Positions 36,546 to 49,217 of a stretch of 64,000 bases of DNA are shown in pieces. The first letter of the stretch is position 1, and each line of letters opens with the position of its first letter. A program made the position numbers and the translations under genes. The stretch comes from Amblyornis subalaris. Taxonomy: Eukaryota > Chordata > Aves > Passeriformes > Ptilonorhynchidae. The stretch spans positions 682,001 through 746,000 of the forward strand of contig JACAXG010000006.1 in the NCBI GenBank assembly GCA_018881555.1, written 5' to 3'. The notes under the pieces were generated by a model. It was not told the DNA's origin. It saw nothing but the letters and a program-made list of their open reading frames with translations, and ran no database searches.

Positions 36546-39429
36546 TAGTATGGAAATTGTCACTGATAGGTACCTAAAATATTTTGGAGTATCTTGATCT
36601 GAAAATTCTCAGTCCCATGATGTGAAGGAAATGGCCCAAAATAAAATCTGTCTCTAAAAGCTGGATTGATTTCATCCACCCATGACTCCAGATCTGCATG
36701 CAAACTGCATGGGCGGACTTCATTTCACTGTAGATAGGACTGACTCACACTCTAAATATTGAAAGCCCAGAGGCTGAGAGGTTCAAGATCTGCAATGAGA
36801 GTCATCTCCAAAATGTATCCCAAAATATCATATCGAGGGCAGGACNCTGGCCTTCCAATTCTTTAAAGAGGTTTTTATCCTGAAAGACACAGATGAAACC
36901 AAAGTTACTGACCTGTTTTTCCAGGAAGCAAATTTTTTTGATCAAAGTTGTTTTCAGTATCTGCGTAAAAGAATTTTGTGTGGTCAAACAGTGGATTTCA
37001 GTTGTAAAGCTCACAAAAGTCCTCTTCTGTCCGTTTGTTTCATAGAAGACAAATTGTCCATGTTGTGCTTTGACTACATTCTGCCAATGAACTGTATATT
37101 TGTAACACTTGTCTCTATTATCATTTTTGTAGTGAGTTGGCAGTAGATGGTCCTGGTCTTGGAAGCTTTTTCATGATCTGGGGCACAGTTTCAAGCTCTG
37201 CTCTTGAGTGAATGGTGGGAGCAGTGGGGGCTGTATGGTGTGTGCATGGGCATCGCCCACAATGACTCCAAGCTTGTATTAGCAGCCCTTGCTCCTTCAC
37301 AGTACTTTCTGGCACCACCCTGACCTTCTCCCTGCCAGAAGTGCTGCATTTTGACATGGGCACAGCGAGCAGCAGCACCATGAGGGCTCCTTGCCATGGG
37401 TCTGTTCTGGCACTCATGGAAGCCTGATGTTCTCAGCATGAAGCAGCTGCCTGTCAGATGAGCTCTGGAGCTGCACCTGGATGGAGTGACTTGTTGGAGG
37501 CACCTGAGTTGGCTTGGAGTAGGTTTAGACAGCTGAATGCACTGAGTTTCAAGAAACAAAATTAGAAGGGCAAGTCCCATTAGCTCTGTGCTTTGCTGGA
37601 GTTAATTTTCCCTGAGGTGCCCCAGGTGAGCACTTTGTGTGGCACCTCCCAGGGATGAAGTGCTGGGTATGGCTGTGAGGGGGCCGGGTGTGCTGTAGAT
37701 ACTGTGACAGGCGTGAGCTCCTCGACATACCTTGTAGCGATCCCAGGTCAGGAGAGCACAGCCAAGAAACAGATATAAAGTGACAGTGTCTTGCAAGACT
37801 GACAGTGGGGCTAGTTTTGTTTAACTGGAGGTGCCAGAATGGTAATACTTGCAGTCAGAGTCCTGGATTTGGTTTGCTGAAACCAAGTGCTGATGTGTAA
37901 ATCTGAATTTTTCCAGATTGCCCTGGGACAGCATTAAGCCTGATTAGAGCAAACAAGATAAAGTTACAGCATCAGTGAGAAGCATTTTCTTGTCAAATTA
38001 CAGTAGCCTTTTGCAGTTCTTGGATGAGATAATAACCAAACTCAGGCTGCTGAAGCTAAACTATCTGCGGTCTGAAGCCACAGCATTATTGCAATTTGGG
38101 CCTGGAGCTAAGGCCTGTTTCGGTGGCTTCAGTCCCTTTTGGTAGCATAGAGCAACTTCAGACCAAGGCAAAGAAGCAAAAAGACTCTACTCTGTAGATG
38201 CGCCTGCTTTGGAGGTTTCTTACCGCCCCTTTCTGCCGTGATGCAGAGGACACTGCTGGGAGAAAGGAGTTAAAGAAAGCGTCCCCAGGAAGCCAGGGAC
38301 CAAGTGTCTTTTTGTCCCAGGAAACCCTCTCTGGTAGTATGGTCTGGGCTCTTTCGTGTCTGAACACTGCCCTGGCAGCCAGNATGAAATTATATGTGCT
38401 TACTTCTGGCCTGTGAAGATGCACAGAGGCTGGACTGAGCATTGTGCCCCTCAATATCCATCAGGATTTTGAGTTCATCTACATTACAGATTAATGTAAA
38501 GGTGTCAGGCTAAAGTGCAACATGGATTAACTATACATTTAATTTTGGGACAGAGTTCCTTGTTCTGGTTAGCATAATCCGTTCTCCAAGTGGATTCCTG
38601 AGCAATTCTTCCTGAGTAAGGTCCTGTAGAGAAATGCCCTTGAGATACCAGTTCCTACTGTCCTATCCTCTGTGGAACTAAGAGCCAGTGATGGATGCAT
38701 GGAGCTGACACCATTGCCAGGGTGAATTTCGTGTTGGGCTAAAGTAAGAGAATGTTCCCTGTANTGGTCTAAAAAGGTGGGAGGGGGTGTGTGTTGGCTG
38801 AATTTCCCTCTGATCCAGGTCTTTTAAAGTTTGACTCTAAACAAAAACTCAATTATCTGTTCGCATCTACCATAGTAATTTCATTCTTACTTTTCTTAAT
38901 AATTCTGTGCTTTTTCTGGAAAATACCTNTGCAATGGTAGTTCTCACTGAGACAAACAAGAACCCATTCACTGGCGAGAGATATGGGCAAGACAGACAAG
39001 CATTTTTTAAGAACAGGTTTGGACACATTCCATATTTCCTTTCCCATTTGATAGATGTCCTTGTGGATACTAAATGAATCATAACCTCTTTGGGCTGTTT
39101 CTCCAGGAAGTCAGTATGGCTGGCACAGAGATGATGGTGAGGAGCTGGTGTTNGCGGGATGGGTACCTGCCTCCTGTGAATGGGTGGTGGAGCCCAGCAC
39201 CTACAAACCTCCCTAAAAGCTATGCTTTTTAACCCACAGCCAAGGATTAAAGACCCCAGCAGACAGGCACAGGGGCAGGTGTGCCATCTTAACGTTGCCA
39301 TGCTGGGTACTGCATTTTTAATGCCTAACCCTGAACTTCCTACCTCCTTGGGCTGTTGGGTGTTTTCTTGGCGGGGCTCTCTCACGACTTTAACATTCCT
39401 GTAATATGTTTTTTGTTGCGTGAATACTG
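36546..39429. other. No gene seen; unique sequence
   Basis: A minus-strand frame of 197 codons runs from 39460 to 38867 and starts inside the CpG islet, but it resembles no known protein and contains two N bases. Confidence 0.5.
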
Positions 39430-39650
39430 CCACGCTGTCAGCTCGGCACCGAGAGGCCATAAATCCGGTGGTCTCGTGCCTGTCCCCCGTGTGCTGCAGT
39501 CCACCTCGTAAAACTGCTGCTTAATGAAGTTCAGCGCAGCACAGTTGGCAGTCTCTGCTCGGCAGCGCAGCCTGAGCACATAAACGCGCGCCTGCCAGGC
39601 TTGTGCCGGCAGGGCCAGCCGGGGACCTTCCGCTGCGCAAGTGGGGAGAA
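39430..39650. promoter_or_regulatory. CpG-dense islet
   Basis: About 17 CpG dinucleotides occur in roughly 215 bases here, for example in ACGCGCGCC, GCCGGCAGG, AGCCGGGGACC and TCCGCTGCGC, while flanking kilobases have few. CpG density like this in a CpG-poor vertebrate region suggests protection from methylation, as at a small promoter or enhancer, or a young GC-rich insertion. It is too short for a classic CpG island, and no TATA box or transcript start is evident. It contains repeat copy B. Confidence 0.35.
39435..39585 (+). repeat. Copy B of the ~155-bp direct repeat, CpG-rich
   Basis: This is the partner of 34724-34878. Shared blocks are CTGTCAGCTC at the left, GTGTGCTGCAGTCCACCTC and TTGGCAGTCTCTGCTC in the middle, and GAGCACATAAAC or its equivalent at the right. 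Unlike copy A it keeps many CpGs and runs into a CpG-dense stretch to about 39650. No terminal inverted repeats, poly-A tail or primer-binding site are visible, so the class is open. Confidence 0.85.
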
Positions 39651-39994
39651 ACTTCTAAGTAGAGGTGACGGAGAAATCTCTTTAAAACTGTAGAAAAATG
39701 CTTTATAAATTGTTAAAAACCTACCCTTCTAATCACGGGCCAGCGTTTCTGGGCCTGCTGGGGAGAGGACACCTTTCTTTGAATAAAAGGCTGCGCATAC
39801 TCGGAAAGGTTTCAGAATAAATTACAGTGGATTTGGGAAATGAAAATGAAAGAACCTTAATAAATTGTTAGTATGCAATGAAAGCAATACCTTAAGGTTA
39901 CCCAGAGGCCTTGCTTCCATCTATCTCACTCACAATAAGTAAGAGATCATTAAAATTTATATTTTAATTTACTGTAGAGCCAATATCTGAACGA

Positions 39995-40168
39995 ACTTTA
40001 CAAGCACTAATGTATTGTGTCTCCTACTGCTCTTAATTCTGTTTTTCTAAGTATGCAAACTGAGTGTTGGAGAAGGTAAATGCTTGTAAGTTACATAGCA
40101 AATCATAAGTCAGGCTTCAGTCTCTTGACTCCTGCTGATGCTCTAAACTACTAAAACGCCTTTATTGC
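39995..40168 (-). mobile_element. MIR-like ancient SINE (antisense)
   Basis: Read on the plus strand the segment shows ACTTTACAAGCACTAATG, then AAGTATGCAAACTGAGTGTT, GTAAATGCTTGTAAGTTACA, TAGCAAATCATAAGTCAGGC, TTCAGTCTCTTGACTCCTGC and TGATGCTCTAAACTACTAAA. This is the order of an antisense MIR-type element (cttta-ca, 'gcaaactgagg', 'ttaagtaacttgcc', 'cagctagtaagt', 'gactcc', 'tgctcttaaccactat'). Substitution level is high, as expected for its age. Confidence 0.55.
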
Positions 40169-42520
40169 TGACCTACAAATTGTAAGTATTCTAATTAGAG
40201 TGTTCCCCATCATGTCCCGTCACTGTATTTTGCCTTCTATCTCAACAGCATGGCCATCACTGTGATGCCAGTACTTCCACATGCATCAGCTTATAATAAA
40301 TCTCTGCAGAGTCTTTTCTACAAGGAGGAAGTTACAATTGCCTCCCTCATGCTCTTCCCGTGAGGCAGTCTGGATCCATTCACACACCACTTAGGGGAGG
40401 TAGGCAGCATCCATGCAAGCTCAGGGCACTTTGGGTTGGAGTTGGTAAAACCTGGCAGGCCTGAAGCAGAGCCAAAGAAAGTACAGGTCTTTGCAAGGGG
40501 GCCTGATGACTGCCTTTGAGAACAGGAAAGCATAGACATCCAGGCTTATTCTGGATATTCAGAAACTCTGCATTTGGAGACCAAATTCAGAGTTGTGGTT
40601 TTTTTCCAAGCACAACCACTATTTGAGTAAAAAAGTTGCTGCTATTAAAATGCTAAGATCTGTATAGTTGTGAAATGGAATTTTTCTTTGCTTTTTATTG
40701 ATGTATGATAACTGAATAACTGCTGACATATGATTCTTACCATGAGCTTTTCTTTCCACCCTGATGTCCATGACTCAAGTCATGAGCACTGTTACCAGTG
40801 TTTGTGCCATGCCCAGCCTCGGAGGCTCTGAGCTGTAGTCAGTTTGCAAATCAAGAGCGAACAGAGAGGAAAGGCAGGCTAGTGTCATCAGGCTGGAGAA
40901 AGCATTGGTTGAACAACCAGGCCCTGGATCCATGGCAGTGGAAGCAACATAGGAATTGTGTTCTGCTGTCATCTCAGCTTTTTTTTCAGAGTTTTCCATT
41001 CACATGAAAGTCCTTCAGCATCAATGAAGATTTTGCTGTAACAATAACAACAGAGTAATTCCCAAAGTTACTGGCATGAGAATTCTATTTAGTTACAGCT
41101 TTATTCTTTGTGAGGTCTCCAAGAAGGCAACTGTTTTCTTCTGTCTGATATTGGAGGTGGAGATATAGGAACAAGCTGTGGATTTCCTCCACCTTCTGGT
41201 CTTGGTGGTGAGGAAGAGATCAAGGCCATTATTTTCCCTTCACTCTAGTTTCTAGCATTCAGAGCTTACTGAGTAAACAAAAAACCTTTAGTTTCCAGTG
41301 CTTGTTCAAACGGATGCTTTTCAGAACAATCCACACCAGTGGAAGCAAAAAATACCTGGTATGGGTACACCTGCAGACATCTGTAAAACCAAAGGAAAAA
41401 GATGTAACTCTTTAATTCACCGAATATGGTTTTGCATATTAAAGCTCTTGCAGTTTCCTTTTTACATATACACAGTAAATCTACAGTGGGAAGCAAAACT
41501 CAAGGCCAGTGAGGTATTTGCCATGAAGACTGCACGACATGTCAAAGCAGTTGCTTGGAGCAATTCATGTTCCCCCTGTGTTGCACTGCGACCGGTGCAA
41601 AGGCGGTCGGAAAGGGAAAACACTTTGTTTCTGATCTTGCAGGACTGGGGAGGGATGAGGAACAAGTAGCATATCTGCCAGCACCAAAATGGTAAAGTGA
41701 CCCTGGAATGTGGCCTTTCTGTAAAATAATGCTGGCTAATACAGCCATGTGTTACAGAGGTGGAAAATCAGATTAAGGCGACTGAGAGTAGTCAGGTAGC
41801 ATCGTAATGCGTGCAAATGGTTTAGTGCAAAAAATTTAAGGAAAATACGGTGGTTAGGGTTTGTTTTGCCTTTTCATTAGAAAGGAAAAATGAAACTGAG
41901 TGGTGGTTTTCTCTGTGTTGTCCTGTAGGAGCCCACAGGAGGTGACCCAGCTGATGAGGCCAGAGGCAAGGATAGAAACTAGAGTGCAGGTACTGTGCAG
42001 TGCTTCCCTGGGATGATGACTGCTGTGACNTTGTGTTTTGCAGCTGAATTGTGTCCTTCTCAGCTGTATCCCAGGCACCTTGTGCCAGTCACCATGTTGT
42101 TGCTGAGCTGCTGGCACCACACACAAGCCAAAATCACCAAAATCTGCAGTGCAGGAACAGGTGTGATGGTGCAAGGGCACTGTCACCACTGCTCACATCT
42201 GACCATGCAGGAGGAGGTGTGGAGCCCAGGAGGGATTCACAAAGGGCCTGCCAGCCTATGCTGGGATCAGGGTTGGCCACATAACAAAGCACCTATGCTA
42301 TCTGCTGTGGGCTGTGGCTGAAGGTGACTGGATTTTGGTGGCCAGGCACTGACATTCACTGGAAACTATGCTACTAAATGTGAAAAATTTTCCTGAACTT
42401 AGTCTTGTCTTAAGGTTCCTGCTGCTCCAGAAACACTGTTTCTGCCTCAAAAATGCCTAGCAGATGCTTCATAGGTAGCCTGGATGACAGAATTATCATC
42501 ACAATTTTCTTTCCCTGCAG

Positions 42521-42712
42521 TATCAGGCCCCGTCATGGGACGGATTCTGCCGGTGCAGAGACAGGCAGCATCCTTGCCTCACAATTTGGTTACGAAAGTG
42601 CAGTATCTGATCATCTGGGCCCAGCGTGGCCTGTCAGTCTTCGCTCTGGCCGTGTTCCCGGTGGATGCCTGCCCTTTGTTCGCTGCTCCCACGCTCCTGT
42701 CAGAGTGGGCGG
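42521..42712 (+). other. Candidate exon, 192 nt, GC- and CpG-enriched
   Basis: The acceptor TTTTCTTTCCCTGCAG ends at 42520 and a donor-like GCGG|GTAAATG follows 42712. The segment is 192 nt and is open in two of three plus frames, one reading GPVMGRILPVQRQAASL and the other ASQFGYESAVSDHLG. It has higher GC and CpG than its flanks (for example CCGTGTTCCCGGTGG). No known protein is recognised in either frame. Confidence 0.22.
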
Positions 42713-43143
42713 GTAAATGACTCAGATAAAATTTGACTGACTGGCAGAAACCTGGTGCAGGGGTAATTCAAGACAGGGACTTTGGGGAGTCTCTTTTGTT
42801 GTGGAACATCAGCAGATGTGGCAGACAGCTCCGTGAGAATGCTCTTTCACCAACTTGCTAATACCCTGGCTAGAATTCGGCATTCACTGACCTCACATTT
42901 CGTTACTTGAGATTAATCTTGACTTTGGAAAAAGTTGTTGAAAAAGAAAAGGTAGCTCTTCTTTCTAATGCTGTATAGGAAAAAATAATTCAACAACAGA
43001 AGCTAGATCTTCTGCTGACAGAAGTCAGCATGAGTCCATTGTCCTAATTTATTGTTACGGTCTGAATACATCTGGGATGTGGAAGATTTTTTGTGTGTGT
43101 GTTAAATGGAAAAAGTTGAAGTCAGTGGCAGAAGTCCTGTTTG

Positions 43144-43157
43144 AAAAAAAAAAAAAA
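43144..43157 (+). repeat. Poly-A run
   Basis: Fourteen A bases with no recognisable retroposon on either side. Confidence 0.9.
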
Positions 43158-44816
43158 GGCACAACAAAAGAACCCAAAACACATGTTCCAATTTACAGGT
43201 CAGTTGATATCCTCCCCTGAGGCTGCCTTAATTTCTAGTTCGGGAATGTCAATAAATCAATGCCACAAGCCATCAGCAAGGCAGTATCCAGCTAAGCAGC
43301 TGCCATGTGAACACCATGCTCACAATCCAAAAATTCATAGCCAAAAATCTCTCAATACATTTTCTTACTTCATTAGTTTCTGCTTTACATAAAAATAGCT
43401 GTCGTTTTTGCAATGTCTGTCTTAAGATAGATATGTCTACATGATATATTTGTTAAGTAAAGAAGATGAGATATGATCCTGTATGGAACCTGTAATGCAA
43501 TTCTGAATTATGGGTTGTTGTTTTTTTCTTGTTAGTATATGTTTCATTCTTTAAGCACAGATTTTGTGCTTGTTTTATGTAGCTGCAGAGGCAGTAGATA
43601 AAGAAGCATCATTACACCAAAAAAAAGAGTGACGATTTTATGCACATCCATCACAGGACAATACTCTTGCTATGATTGATAGAGGTCTGTAACACAAATA
43701 AGACTCTCTGGAGAGAAGACTTTCTGCATTTTTCTGTGTGCATTTTTCACTGCTATGCAGAGTGGCTATAAAATGCTCTCTTATTGGATCCTTAAGGTTC
43801 CGTTTTCCTCTAATGTGTGCTGAATGCACATGAACAGGTGAATACAAATCACTACCACAACTGGACTCTGGCCATCCAATGAATCTGCAGAAAAGCAGAT
43901 AGCTGCATGATCTGCAAGGCCTGGTTTGTGTTGGCAGGGGGAAACTGTGAAAGGGAGGTCCTCCAGTGCACCCCAAAGTCTTCTTTCCTCAAGAAGATAA
44001 AGACATCACAAAGACAGAGAGGTGGTTGAGAGACAAGCATCAGGCTTTCTTCAGACTTCAAAGGCTTGCACTGTACCCTCTCAGATCTCTAAAAAGATCT
44101 GTAACTTTTGAAAACTGAAATGTTCAGCTTCAAAAAGGTATTACGGGGCACTGCCTGCATGGTGTCTGTCATGCTGGATACTTCCTGTGGAGATTGTAAA
44201 CTAAACAAGTAGTTCCTGGAGCAAAGGAACTAACACAACCTGGTTTCCTGCTAACCTGTCTCACAAGGTCCTTTCCTTTTTGGATTCTGTCTCAGACAGA
44301 AAAAGCATACGATAAAGCTTTTCTCTTAGGGGAGACATGAAGTACAACAAATGCTTTTCTCTTCTTGGTCACCAAGGTACAAAAAATCTTAAAGTACTGG
44401 AGACTGTGACCCTCATTGTCAAATCTGGTCAAGACAAGTAATGAGAGTTAGGAGTGGGGAACAGAAACAGACAGACCCAGCATGACTGCATAGACTTTGT
44501 TTCCTTAGGAAACCGGGCTCAAAACAAAGCACACAAGTCTGGTATATTTATAGTGAAAGAGGTGGGGGGCTTTCCTTTCCAGAGGAAATGCACTGCTTTC
44601 CTGGGCCTGATTCTCACTTTGCTGGAAGCTACATCAGTTCGTGCTGTCTACAGATATTGTCCTACTTTTCTCAACCTGGAAGCCAGTACAAGTTCTGGAA
44701 TAAGTCAGCAGTACCTGCAGAGGTATCAGAAGATACCTCAAGCACTCCAAGTGAACATTTATCTATGTATCAATGCTATGTATAAGATAATACTAAGGCA
44801 TTTATGATACATAAAG

Positions 44817-45135
44817 GATCATAGAATGGTTTAGGTTGGACAGCATCTTAAAGATCATCTAGTTCCAACCCCACTGCCATGGTCAGAGACACCTTCCACT
44901 AGACCAGGTTGCTCAAAGCCCCATCCAAACCGGCTTTGGTTCCAGAGATGGGGGCATCTACAAATCTTCTGGGCAACGGGTTCCAGTGTCTCACCACACA
45001 CACAGTAGAGAATTTCTTCCCATTATCTATTCTAAACCCACCCTCTGTTAGTGTAAAGATATCGTCCGTTGCCATGCCACTACATGCTTTTGTAAATAGT
45101 CCCTCTCTGGCTCTGTTGTGGGCCCCCAAGAGTCA
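44817..45135 (-). mobile_element. CR1 LINE 3' end, 5'-truncated
   Basis: The left boundary is the reversed CR1 terminus (ATCATAGAATGG), followed by TTTAGGTTGGA and then GATCATCTAGTTCCAACC, which is the classic avian CR1 3' end read backwards. The minus-strand frame 45129-44899 ends in GKKFSTVCVVRHWNPLPRRF and then LDGALSNLV, the C-terminus of CR1 ORF2. The element is about 320 bp and is cut at its 5' side. Among the CR1 copies here this one is the least decayed, so it is probably the youngest. Confidence 0.95.
44899..45129 (-). pseudogene. CR1 ORF2 C-terminal fragment
   Basis: This is a 76-codon open minus-strand piece. It contains TLTEGGFRIDNGKKFSTVCV, then VRHWNPLPRRFVDAP and a terminal ARXX-like LDGALSNLV, matching the end of CR1 ORF2. 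It is only the tail of the ORF left by 5' truncation, so it is not a gene. Confidence 0.9.
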
Positions 45136-45424
45136 GCCAACTGAGATAAAAATCAGCAAAAGAGAAACGACCATACTGAAGACAAGCAGCTCCATCCCAT
45201 ACTGCAACTTAGCATGTTACCAAGTCCAAATTTGTACCTTTGGAGTGGTATGATGGTAGCTGCCTGCAACAGTCTGGTGTTCCCTTTTGCACACAGGAAA
45301 TTAAGAAAGCAGAGGGCAAGACTGAGGCAAAGTCAACCCAGACTGGGTAGAGGCCAGGCAAATTGTTTCTGCTCTCAGACTAGAAGATGCCTCCCAAAGG
45401 AAAGAAGAACAGTATGAGCTAGAA

Positions 45425-45535
45425 GAGGCAGTATTGTTCAGTGAGCTAAAGCACCTGGAAATTTAGAATTTTCCGCTTTGCCACAAGCCTGGAAGTCTCT
45501 ACATGCCTCAGATGCAGCCCAACCTCTCAGGGAAG
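45425..45535 (+). mobile_element. Possible MIR-like 5' half
   Basis: The text GTTCAGTGAGCTAAAGCACC, then TGGAAATTTAGAATTTTCCG and CTTTGCCACAAGCCTGGAAG, follows the order of the MIR tRNA-related head ('tagtggttaagagcac', then 'ctctgccac'). It is weak because the 'catctgtaaaa' hallmark is absent. It lies just right of the CR1 at 44.8-45.1 kb. Confidence 0.3.
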
Positions 45536-48239
45536 CCAAGGGACATGTAGATATTGGGATACTAAATACCAAAGACACCTATTAAATCTGGTTCCTGACA
45601 ATGAAACATTGTTCTCGATTTAAAATTTGTTGGACTTCTTTTGTATTTCAGGTTCTTGTGTTTAAAATTGGCTGTGCAAAGGTTGTACTCTCAATACCCA
45701 AGCCAGGCTTATGTTGCTAGTTAAACATTATAAAGTATTTTTAAAGACCTGTAAAATACAGAGTTACTTGTTATATAGCTAAGCTTTTATTATTTGGTCT
45801 TTCATCCAGAAGTATTTGAAAATCCAAAAATAAAATGTCTTTCCGCCTTGGTACACTCATCCTGTGTCTACTGATACAAATGCAGGTTTGGTTAAAACTG
45901 TCCACCCAAGCTGATCCTGTATGTTTCTTGACAGCCCCCTATAGCCTGAACTGCATAATAGCCCATAGGTTTTCTGTTCAGCATGCAGTTTCCAAAGGTA
46001 AAACATATCATTCTGAGATATTTTTAATCTGTCACACTACCATCTCCACTCCTCCTCCTTAGATTCTTACAGCCACACCTGCCTGTCCCTTCTATGGAGC
46101 TGAATGTGAGATTGATTATTTCAGTTAATTCCATGGTGACTCTGACACAAGCTTAACTGTAAAACAAAGCAAAAGGATTGTTTGAATTTCTCACAGTTTA
46201 GTCTTGCAGCAGCATGTGCAGGCCTGTTTCTGTGTTTTAAGGTAGTCATTGTTTTTCAATGACTGTTTTAAGTCCATGACCAGTACACATCCTTAACCAC
46301 AATTTATTCTAGATTTCACCACGCACCTTGTCCAAGATTTACCGACTTGTACTGTCAACAGTACAATTGTATTGTGGTGTTTCATGAATGTCTGAGGAGT
46401 CACCTCATTTGCTATGAATAGTAGCGGATTATAGAAGAGGAACCCTTTGTGGTTGTGAGCAAAAGTTAATAAAAGTTGCATCTTCCTCTTCCTTTGGTAA
46501 CTATTGTTCTTCCTGACACCGACTTTTTGTTGTCTTTCATTAAGATCTATTTAAGAATTATCAGTCTGATTACCTTCCTTCACATNATGTCATGCACTTC
46601 ATGGCTCAGTGGGGAGTCATGCTGGCTTTTGGCAGTGGAAGTGCTAACACATTCTGAGAAAAGTGTCACAGAGGTAACCGAACAACATGCTTGCTATTCC
46701 ACTGTGTCTGAACACAGGTCTGCACGCATCTCTGTACAACTTTGCAACGAAGATAAATGCAAAGGTCTGATACTTCTCCTGCTCCTGCTGGACTAAGTGG
46801 GAAGAAGCCTTGTAGCAGTCAATGCAGTTGTATGAGTGCAAGTGAATCATAAGACTTGGTGTTTTGAATTTTGCATAAAAGGTGTTTTTAATAGCCTTCA
46901 GTTTTCTTGGCATGAAATGCACTCNTGACTCAAGACATCTGCGGTGGGCTGAATTTATGCTGTACGCTGGTTTCATCCAAGTGGGATTTAATGCATGACT
47001 TGTAAATGTTCACACATGTGTCCACTGACCTCTGCTGTGCAAGTGCCACTGGAGTCGCAAACAGGACGTTAGTGTCTGTGAACCAAGGTGCTTTCTAACA
47101 CTATTAGTGTTGGCAAGGCCAAATACAGAAGCCTTGTACAGTCACTAGTGCAACATATGACTGGAAACATGCAATCCACACCACATTCAGCCTCTCCTCT
47201 TAAATTAGTGCCTGAGTGAGGGTGTGATTTATTGTACAGTGACCAGGTTAATGTGTATGTCTATACTCAGGCTTGGAGTGAGACTAANAACATGTAGACA
47301 ATAACAATGGAGTTTCACTCACAAACAATATGTTTGGAGCCTTTCAATAAAACACAGCACTCTGGATAAAAGGGGTATTTAGGAAGTTTCTGTGTATACG
47401 GTGTTTGTGCTTTTGTCGCTGACTTACTTCCAATAAGACAAATAACAAGGAAATCACAGCTTTTTTATAACCAGTACAGTGAAATGGTATTTAAAACCCC
47501 TTTTATTTCAACATCAAAGCATACATAAAAGAATGATTTGTTCCCAGTGGAATAACAAGACAAGACAGGACGGTTCACTGTCTTCTAAAGCAAAGGGGTT
47601 TTTCTTGCCAAGAACTTGAAGAAAATAGATCTGCTCAAAATGGTGAACTGATGCCTTTCAGACCGCTAGTAAACTAATGCCCTCAATATGAGGAAGAGTC
47701 AAACCATTGTTTGTTTTGAGAGAAAATAAAGATTAACAAGGTAAATTACATGCAAAAGAACCAGAAATATTCACTTATCAAANGCATATTGTAACCATAT
47801 TTGTTCCTTTAAAAGCTTAAAGGAATACCAACATTCAGTCAAAGAGGAAACCATAGCAATTTAAGAGCCAGGAATAATTTTCCTCATTAAATCAGCTCCA
47901 AATCCCACTGCAATCAGTACAGAGCCATTCTTCCACTCCTCCTTTCTCCCTCTCCTCCACCAGTTTCACTGCATTAAAATGGTGTCATTGGAGGGTCTGT
48001 AGGAGCAGCATGCTCTGTGCCTTGCTCGTGTGATATCTTGCCTGTTGGCAGGAGCACATTCGTGAAAGGTCCTATTCCACCCAGGCTGTGCCTGAAAAGG
48101 CTTTGGAGGAGACTTGGCTGCAGGGGACTCAGGAAAGCCTGGATCAAAGGGATTAATGAGCAGTGTGGACCCAGGCTGGAGGAGAAAGGCATCTGTGCTG
48201 CCTGCTGCACCCGGCAGTCTCCAAGGACCTTTCCTGCAG

Positions 48240-48348
48240 CAGCCGGCACGTGCAGAGTGTCAGCCGCTGTGCTCCTGTGTGCACGTGTGGGCATCCATCC
48301 CCATCCCCTGTGCTTTGAACAGCCACTTTGTACATGAGCAGGGAAGAG
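48240..48348 (+). other. Weak candidate exon, 109 nt
   Basis: CCAAGGACCTTTCCTGCAG precedes the segment and GGAAGAG|GTAAACTGAG follows it. It is GC-rich with several CpGs (AGCCGGCACGTG, CAGCCGCTG). No recognisable peptide is present, and the acceptor tract is short. Confidence 0.13.
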
Positions 48349-49198
48349 GTAAACTGAGTGTGTGTGNGGGGGAAGGAGGGTGGGGAGGAAGGAAAAGAAA
48401 TGTGAGAAAGCTTTAGATGTAGGCCAAGAGTCCATCTGGTGGGTCCTTCTGATGTTCCCTCAACGAAGCCCTCCGACTGAGAAGGATCCCTCCTTCCTCC
48501 CTCTTCTGCCAAAAACTGAGTCAGAGGCTGGTTTTGTTAGAAAGGGTCATGAAAGCTTTGTTCAGCCTCTCCCCATAGGGCAGTAGGGTGTTCGTTTCTA
48601 TAGGAGGATATTTAGGCTGTCTGAGACTTGGTTGTTCTTATTCACACAAAGCTGGACAGCCTCAACCTGGGAAACCAGCTGGAAGGTCCCATACTGGAAA
48701 AGGCCTGGGGTTGTTCCAGCTCATAAGCTGGCTGATGAATCAAGGGGTGCTTCTGGTTGCTAATTAGTTTCATGTTGCTTGTTTGTCCTGACTTAGGGAG
48801 GGAGAAGGAGTAGGGGAAACCACCTGCTGTGGGCACAGCAGGTAGGCTTTTGACCCAGTGCTGTTCCAAGTGGAAGAAAATGCCTCACTGCATGCCTGCT
48901 CTTTTCTCAGCAGACCTGGTGAGAGATGGGAATTCAGGCTTCACTTACGCACATTTCGCANACTTACTCCCCGGAGCCTGTGTCCTCAACCATGCTCCTT
49001 CACGTCATGTAGGTGGACTTTACAAGNGTTTGACTGAGATTCTTGTCTTCCCACAGCTCCCAAGCCCCATGGAGCTCCCAGTCACTGCTGGGGCTGCAGG
49101 AATTAACTGTAATGTTATTCGGCTGCTTCTCAGTCACCACTTTGGAAAATGGGCTTTGTTGTTTACTGGGCTGGATTTTGACTTTTAAAATTCAATGC

Positions 49199-49217
49199 TT
49201 TTTTTTTTTTTTTTTTT
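49199..49217 (+). repeat. Poly-T run
   Basis: Nineteen T bases. This could be the tail of a minus-strand processed insertion, but I recognise no source gene to its right. Confidence 0.9.

Noticed and set aside
38867..39460. 197-codon minus-strand frame starting in the CpG islet
   Set aside because: It contains two N bases and no known domain, and its length is within chance expectation. The islet itself is reported separately.
34724..39585. A provirus bounded by two LTRs
   Set aside because: The paired repeats lack visible TG/CA ends, a primer-binding site and a polypurine tract, and no gag- or pol-like segment was seen between them. Kept only as one option for the repeat pair.
47211..47275. 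GCCTGAGT...ACTCAGGC inverted repeat
   Set aside because: Eight-base arms about 50 bases apart are expected by chance in a window of this size.
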